Source of the DNA: Oerskovia rustica
Lineage (GTDB): Bacteria > Actinomycetota > Actinomycetes > Actinomycetales > Cellulomonadaceae
DNA: 33,379 bases
Direction of reading: 5' to 3'
Assembly: GCF_014836555.1 (NCBI RefSeq)
Contig: NZ_JACSQQ010000017.1
Location: 7,433-40,811 of the forward strand
Below the pieces are notes generated by a model. It did not search any database. It had not been told where the DNA came from and saw nothing but the letters and a program-made list of their open reading frames with translations. Every line of letters starts with the position of its first letter. Position 1 is the first letter of the stretch. Positions 33,335 through 33,379 of the stretch are shown here, in pieces. The position numbers and the translations under genes were made by a program.

Positions 33335-33379
33335 GACCTGCGCGCCACGGGGAGTGTCGGAACCCGCGAGACCTCGGGG

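Overview
The window is about 72% GC by eye and gene-dense, with many GTG starts, stop/start (ATGA) overlaps inside operons, two F420-type LLM oxidoreductases, a DUF5063 gene after recR, and many genes that seem to be transcribed without a leader. Together these point to a chromosomal segment of a high-GC actinobacterium. The best guess is the Micrococcales (Cellulomonadaceae or Promicromonosporaceae, such as Cellulomonas, Oerskovia or Cellulosimicrobium). The genus is inferred and was not tested. I see no phage, IS, CRISPR or rRNA.

Layout. 1-1.8 kb: the 3' end of a bacterial RNA-repair enzyme (Pnkp), two very small membrane proteins and a TetR regulator. 1.9-3.9 kb: an ABC exporter divergent from that TetR, with a 21-bp palindrome over its start codon. 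3.9-6.5 kb: two LLM flavin/F420 oxidoreductases around an unrecognised protein. 6.7-8.0 kb: a uracil/xanthine permease between two strong hairpins. 8.1-9.8 kb (minus): a GNAT enzyme, a LytR_C envelope protein and a small conserved protein. 9.9-13.5 kb (minus): a TetR regulator with a two-gene ABC exporter. 13.6-15.7 kb: PspC, GNAT, a lipoprotein and an unrecognised protein. 15.7-16.1 kb: tRNA-Ser(GGA) and the small SRP RNA, divergently transcribed. 16.2-19.65 kb: a regulatory region, a Cys-rich leader peptide and metQNI (methionine ABC importer). 19.8-24.2 kb: dnaX, a VOC protein, recR and DUF5063. 24.3-25.7 kb: a TSUP carrier and a small membrane protein with repeats at its 5' end. 26.0-28.4 kb: ask and asd, the first two steps of the aspartate pathway to lysine, threonine and methionine. 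28.6-32.8 kb: a YtrA-type GntR regulator with an ABC transporter, then a second drug-export-type ABC pair. 32.8-33.3 kb: a Nudix hydrolase on the minus strand.

The most interesting part is upstream of metQ. A short, probably leaderless ORF of 36 codons ends in ...Met-Cys-Cys-Gln-Leu. Four alternately complementary segments follow it, and the last overlaps the metQ Shine-Dalgarno. This looks like a cysteine- or methionine-responsive translational attenuator. Next in interest is the GntR-ABC promoter region: a 16-base C tract, then a 17-bp perfect palindrome nested inside an outer stem that covers the Shine-Dalgarno. Third, about a dozen genes have a TAnnnT-like -10 hexamer ending 6-7 nt before the start codon, the signature of leaderless transcription.

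Functional themes: sulfur amino acid supply (metQNI with ask/asd upstream in the pathway), four export-type ABC systems, three of them next to TetR or GntR regulators, and housekeeping DNA replication and repair (dnaX, recR).
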